Positions 61,108 to 64,000 of a stretch of 64,000 nt of DNA are shown piece after piece. Below the pieces are notes generated by a model. The model made no database searches. It was given only the letters and a program-made list of their open reading frames with translations, and had not been told where the DNA came from. Within the stretch, counting starts at the first letter, position 1; each line of letters starts with the position of its first letter. The translations under genes and the position numbers were made by a program. The stretch comes from Myxococcales bacterium (lineage in GTDB: Bacteria; Myxococcota_A; Bradymonadia; UBA7976; UBA1532). Location of the stretch: assembly GCA_020633435.1 (NCBI GenBank), contig JACKDP010000001.1:496001-560000 (forward strand), written 5' to 3'.

Positions 61108-63953
61108 CGACCCCCTACCATGCGCAGTTCTGGGCCTACACGTTGACCGTACAGGGGTCGCCGGACTCGGTGGACGGCCTGTCGCGGGCCATCTCGAACG
61201 CCCGCGTAGACCTGAACCCGCACCAGGTAGACGCAGCCCTGTTCGCCCTCAAGTCGCCGCTGTCGAAGGGCGTCATCCTCGCCGACGAGGTGGGCCTCGG
61301 GAAGACCATCGAGGCCGCCCTGGTGATCTCGCAGCGATGGGCGGAGCGCCGCAGGCACATCCTCGTCGTGGTGCCCGCCTCGCTGCGGAAGCAGTGGCAG
61401 CAGGAGTTGTGGGAGAAGTTCTTCATCCCCTCGGTGGTGCTGGAGCGCAAGTCGTGGACGCGGCTCCAGGCCGAGGGCAAGCCCAACCCCTTCGACCTCG
61501 GCGATCAGGTCGTCATCTGCTCCTACTACTTCGCCGCCAAGCACCGGGAGGCCGTGGCCCACGTCCCGTGGGATCTGGCCGTCATCGACGAGGCCCACCG
61601 GCTGCGAAACGTCTACAAGAAGGGCAACAAGACGGCGAAGGCCCTGTCCGCGGGCCTGGCCCACGCCACGAAGCTCCTGCTGACCGCGACGCCGCTCCAG
61701 AACTCGCTGATGGAGTTGTACGGCCTCGCCAGCGTCATCGACCCGCACCTGTTCGGTGACCCCATCTCCTTCCGCGAGCAGTTCGTCCGCGAGGCGGACG
61801 AGGGCGTGCGGAACCGGCTGTTGAAGCAGCGCATCGCCGAGGTCTGCCAGCGCACCCTGCGGCAGCAGGTGCTGGAGTACGTCCGGTTCACGGAGCGCAT
61901 CCCGGTGACGCAGGAGTTCTTCGCCAGCGACGCCGAGCAGCGGCTCTACGACGAGGTGTCCGAGTACCTCCGCCGCGACACCCTGTACGGCCTCCCGTCG
62001 GCCCAGCGGACGCTGATGACGATGGTGCTGCGGAAGCTGCTGGCCTCGTCGTCCTTCGCCATCGGCGGCACCCTCGACGGCCTGTTGTACCGCCTCCGGC
62101 AAGTGCAAGAGGACGTGCGCAAGGGCACCGCGGTCGCCCTGCACGATGCCGTGGAGGACGACTTCGAGACGGTGGACGAGATCGAGGACGACTGGGAGGA
62201 GGACGAGGCCACCGACGCCAACGGCGACGACATCGACCCCGCCCTGCTGGCCGACGAGATCGCCATCATCGAGGCGTGCTCCAAGCTCGCCGCGGGCATC
62301 CATTCCAACGCCAAGGGCGACGCCCTCCTGCGGGCACTCGCGCAGGCGTTCGAGCAGGCCGAGGCCGTGGGCGCCGCGAAGAAGGCGGTGGTGTTCACGG
62401 AGTCCCGGCGCACGCAGGACTACCTGTACCGGCTGCTGACCGCGAACGGCTACGAGGGCCGCGTCGTGATGATCAACGGCAGCAACAACGACGAGGCCGC
62501 CAAGGCCGTCTACGCGGAGTGGATGACCCGGCACGCGGACGACGGGGTGCCCACCGGCGCCCGCGCCGTCGATGTCCGGGCCGCCATCACCGAAGCGTTC
62601 AAGACCGACGCCACCATCCTGCTGGCGACCGAGGCCGCCGCGGAAGGCGTCAACCTCCAGTTCTGCTCCCTGGTCTTCAACTACGACTTGCCCTGGAACC
62701 CCCAGCGGGTCGAGCAGCGGATCGGGCGCTGCCACCGCTACGGCCAGACCCATGACGTGGTGGTCGTCAACTTCGTCAACGAGCGCAACGCCGCCGACCG
62801 CCGCGTCCTCGACCTGCTGTCCGAGAAGTTCAGGCTGTTCGAGGGGGTCTTCGGCGCCTCCGACGAGGTGCTCGGCGCCATCGAGTCCGGCGTGGACATC
62901 GAGCGGCGCATCGCGGCCATCTACCAGGGCTGCCGCACCGCCGAGGACATCGCCGCCGCCTTCGACGACCTGCGGGCCGACCTCGACGAGCAGATCACCG
63001 CGCAGATGAGCGAGACGCGGCAGCGCCTGCTCGACCACTTCGACGAGGACGTGCAGGCCCGCCTCCGCGTCCACCGCGACCTGGCCCAGGCGTCGCTCGA
63101 CGAGAGGGGCCGGATGCTGTTGAACCTCACCCGGCACGAGCTTGGGGACGACGCCTCCTTCGCACCTGACCGGCCCCGGTTCGAGTACCACGGCACCGCG
63201 GCTCGTCGCGGGTGGTACAGCCTCGACTGGAAGGCGGCGGACGCCGAGGGCCTGGTCTTCTACCGCATCGACCACCCCCTCGCGCAGGGCATCGTCGAGC
63301 AGGCCCGCCAGCGACAGCTTCCCGTGCAGCACCTGGCCTTCGACTACGGCGCCTACGGCACGTCGGTCGCGGTGCTGGAGCCGTACATCGGTCGCCGGGG
63401 CTGGCTGGCGTGCAGCCTGCTGACGGTGAACTCGGTGGCCGACGAGCAGTTCGTCGTCCTGGCCGCGGTGACCGACGACGGCGAGGTGCTCGACGCCGAG
63501 TGGTGCCGACGCCTCATGCGCATCGGAGCCGCCGCCGAGGGAACGCCCGAGGCGCCCGCGGATCTGGAGCCCGCGGTCACCGGCCAGGTCGAAGGCCACC
63601 TGCGCGACGTGGAGGCCCGCAACGGGCGCTACTTCGACGCCGAGGTGTCGAAACTCGACCGCTGGTCAGACGACCTCAAGCTCGGCCTGGAGCGGGAGTT
63701 GAAGGACTTGGACGCCGAGATCCGGGCGAAGCGCAAGGAGTCCGCGGTCGCCATCTCACTGGCGGACAAGCTCACGGCGCAGCGGGACATCAAGGCGCTG
63801 GAGCAGCGCCGGAACCGCAAGCGGCGGGATCTGTACGAGGAACAGGACAAGATCGACGAGCAACGGGCAGCACTCATCGACGGGATCGAGCGGCAGCTTC
63901 GCACCACACATGCGGTGCAGCGCCTGTTCACCGTCCGGTGGAGCATCCGATAG
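61104..63953 (+). CDS. SNF2-family DNA translocase/helicase of a defence-type system
   Basis: A 949-residue protein. NPHQVDAALFAL is the Q-like motif. DEVGLGKT (motif I) is at residues 61-68, DEAHRL (motif II) at 162-167, LLTATPLQN is motif III, and in the second RecA half VVFTESRRTQDYL, LLATEAAAEGVNLQ and QRIGRCHRYGQ are motifs IV-VI. Residues ~840-935 are a charged coiled coil (RELKDLDAEIRAKRKE). This is the SNF2/RapA-like group found next to DNA methyltransferases in DISARM class 1 (DrmD) and type III-like restriction systems. The next ORF fits a methyltransferase start. It would act as an ATP-driven duplex DNA translocase. Confidence 0.9.
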   Translation: MTTPYHAQFWAYTLTVQGSPDSVDGLSRAISNARVDLNPHQVDAALFALKSPLSKGVILADEVGLGKTIEAALVISQRWAERRRHILVVVPASLRKQWQQELWEKFFIPSVVLERKSWTRLQAEGKPNPFDLGDQVVICSYYFAAKHREAVAHVPWDLAVIDEAHRLRNVYKKGNKTAKALSAGLAHATKLLLTATPLQNSLMELYGLASVIDPHLFGDPISFREQFVREADEGVRNRLLKQRIAEVCQRTLRQQVLEYVRFTERIPVTQEFFASDAEQRLYDEVSEYLRRDTLYGLPSAQRTLMTMVLRKLLASSSFAIGGTLDGLLYRLRQVQEDVRKGTAVALHDAVEDDFETVDEIEDDWEEDEATDANGDDIDPALLADEIAIIEACSKLAAGIHSNAKGDALLRALAQAFEQAEAVGAAKKAVVFTESRRTQDYLYRLLTANGYEGRVVMINGSNNDEAAKAVYAEWMTRHADDGVPTGARAVDVRAAITEAFKTDATILLATEAAAEGVNLQFCSLVFNYDLPWNPQRVEQRIGRCHRYGQTHDVVVVNFVNERNAADRRVLDLLSEKFRLFEGVFGASDEVLGAIESGVDIERRIAAIYQGCRTAEDIAAAFDDLRADLDEQITAQMSETRQRLLDHFDEDVQARLRVHRDLAQASLDERGRMLLNLTRHELGDDASFAPDRPRFEYHGTAARRGWYSLDWKAADAEGLVFYRIDHPLAQGIVEQARQRQLPVQHLAFDYGAYGTSVAVLEPYIGRRGWLACSLLTVNSVADEQFVVLAAVTDDGEVLDAEWCRRLMRIGAAAEGTPEAPADLEPAVTGQVEGHLRDVEARNGRYFDAEVSKLDRWSDDLKLGLERELKDLDAEIRAKRKESAVAISLADKLTAQRDIKALEQRRNRKRRDLYEEQDKIDEQRAALIDGIERQLRTTHAVQRLFTVRWSIR

Positions 63954-63961
63954 GAGCGGGG

Positions 63962-64000
63962 ATGTCGAAGAAGACGAAGCTGGAACTGACCTGGATCGGC
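63962..64000 (+). CDS. Start of probable DNA methyltransferase (cut by window end)
   Basis: Only 13 codons are visible, beginning ATGTCGAAG eight bases after the helicase stop, behind GGAGCGGGG. The peptide MSKKTKLELTWIG resembles the N-terminus of type III-like N6-adenine DNA methyltransferases, which often begin KLELTWIGK. The call rests on this short match and the neighbouring helicase only. Confidence 0.45.
   Translation, partial: MSKKTKLELTWIG

Overview
The window is very GC-rich (third codon positions are almost all G or C) and reads like a chromosome segment from the Myxococcota or a close relative. Evidence for this is a MYXO-CTERM-like tail on a matrixin protease, a 13-copy MopE-type Cys/Asp repeat lipoprotein, many lipoproteins with Gly- or Pro-rich linkers, giant TPR proteins, and a sigma54 activator with a large TPR sensory half. 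Placement below phylum level is not possible from this sequence.

Layout. 1-2.3 kb: a redoxin-type lipoprotein (cut by the window edge) and a class V aminotransferase. 2.3-14.7 kb: two giant TPR proteins that share a C-terminal domain; the downstream one is broken by a one-base frameshift in an Ala/Glu repeat. 14.7-18.2 kb: an outer-membrane barrel candidate and a divergent matrixin. 18.2-20.1 kb: tRNA-Leu(CAG) with promoter and terminator, and a lidless Hsp70. 20.2-24.1 kb: tyrosine catabolism (hmgA-hppD) with a glycosyltransferase downstream and a divergent LysR regulator. 24.1-27.8 kb: lpxB with a Gfo/Idh oxidoreductase, a diacylglycerol-kinase-like gene behind a strong sigma54 promoter, and a DUF507 gene. 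27.8-31.5 kb: cysteine desulfurase-mnmA-rnc (tRNA thiolation and RNA processing) and a Cys-rich lipoprotein. 31.7-34.6 kb: a U32-family RNA hydroxylase candidate and chorismate mutase. 34.6-39.8 kb: a tightly overlapping operon of a sigma54 activator, two lipoproteins and rubredoxin.

39.9-50.8 kb: a plus-strand run with a membrane protein carrying a RING-like zinc domain, a SAM hydroxide adenosyltransferase family protein, a lipoprotein, an RlmD-like rRNA methylase, a bifunctional nuclease, a three-gene envelope operon (permease-like, alpha/alpha-toroid, amidotransferase-like), an amidase and queE-queC. 51-56.2 kb: rpsU with a coupled small ORF, a lipoprotein, a FadL-like porin and the MopE-repeat lipoprotein. 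56.2-58.9 kb: two SPFH/HflKC-like genes, both interrupted by single-base losses next to C runs, and a thioredoxin-family protein.

58.9-64 kb: a likely horizontally acquired defence-type island with a HEPN-motif protein, a small unknown, an orphan winged-helix protein of AAA+ type, an excisionase-like HTH, a SNF2 helicase and the start of what looks like a DNA methyltransferase. The island runs off the right edge and is the best candidate for an incompletely described system.

Five probable frameshifts all have the sign of a one-base loss, which suggests consensus errors rather than five independent mutations. No stretch longer than about 210 bases lacks a gene. All functional calls come from reading motifs by eye; none was checked by database search.
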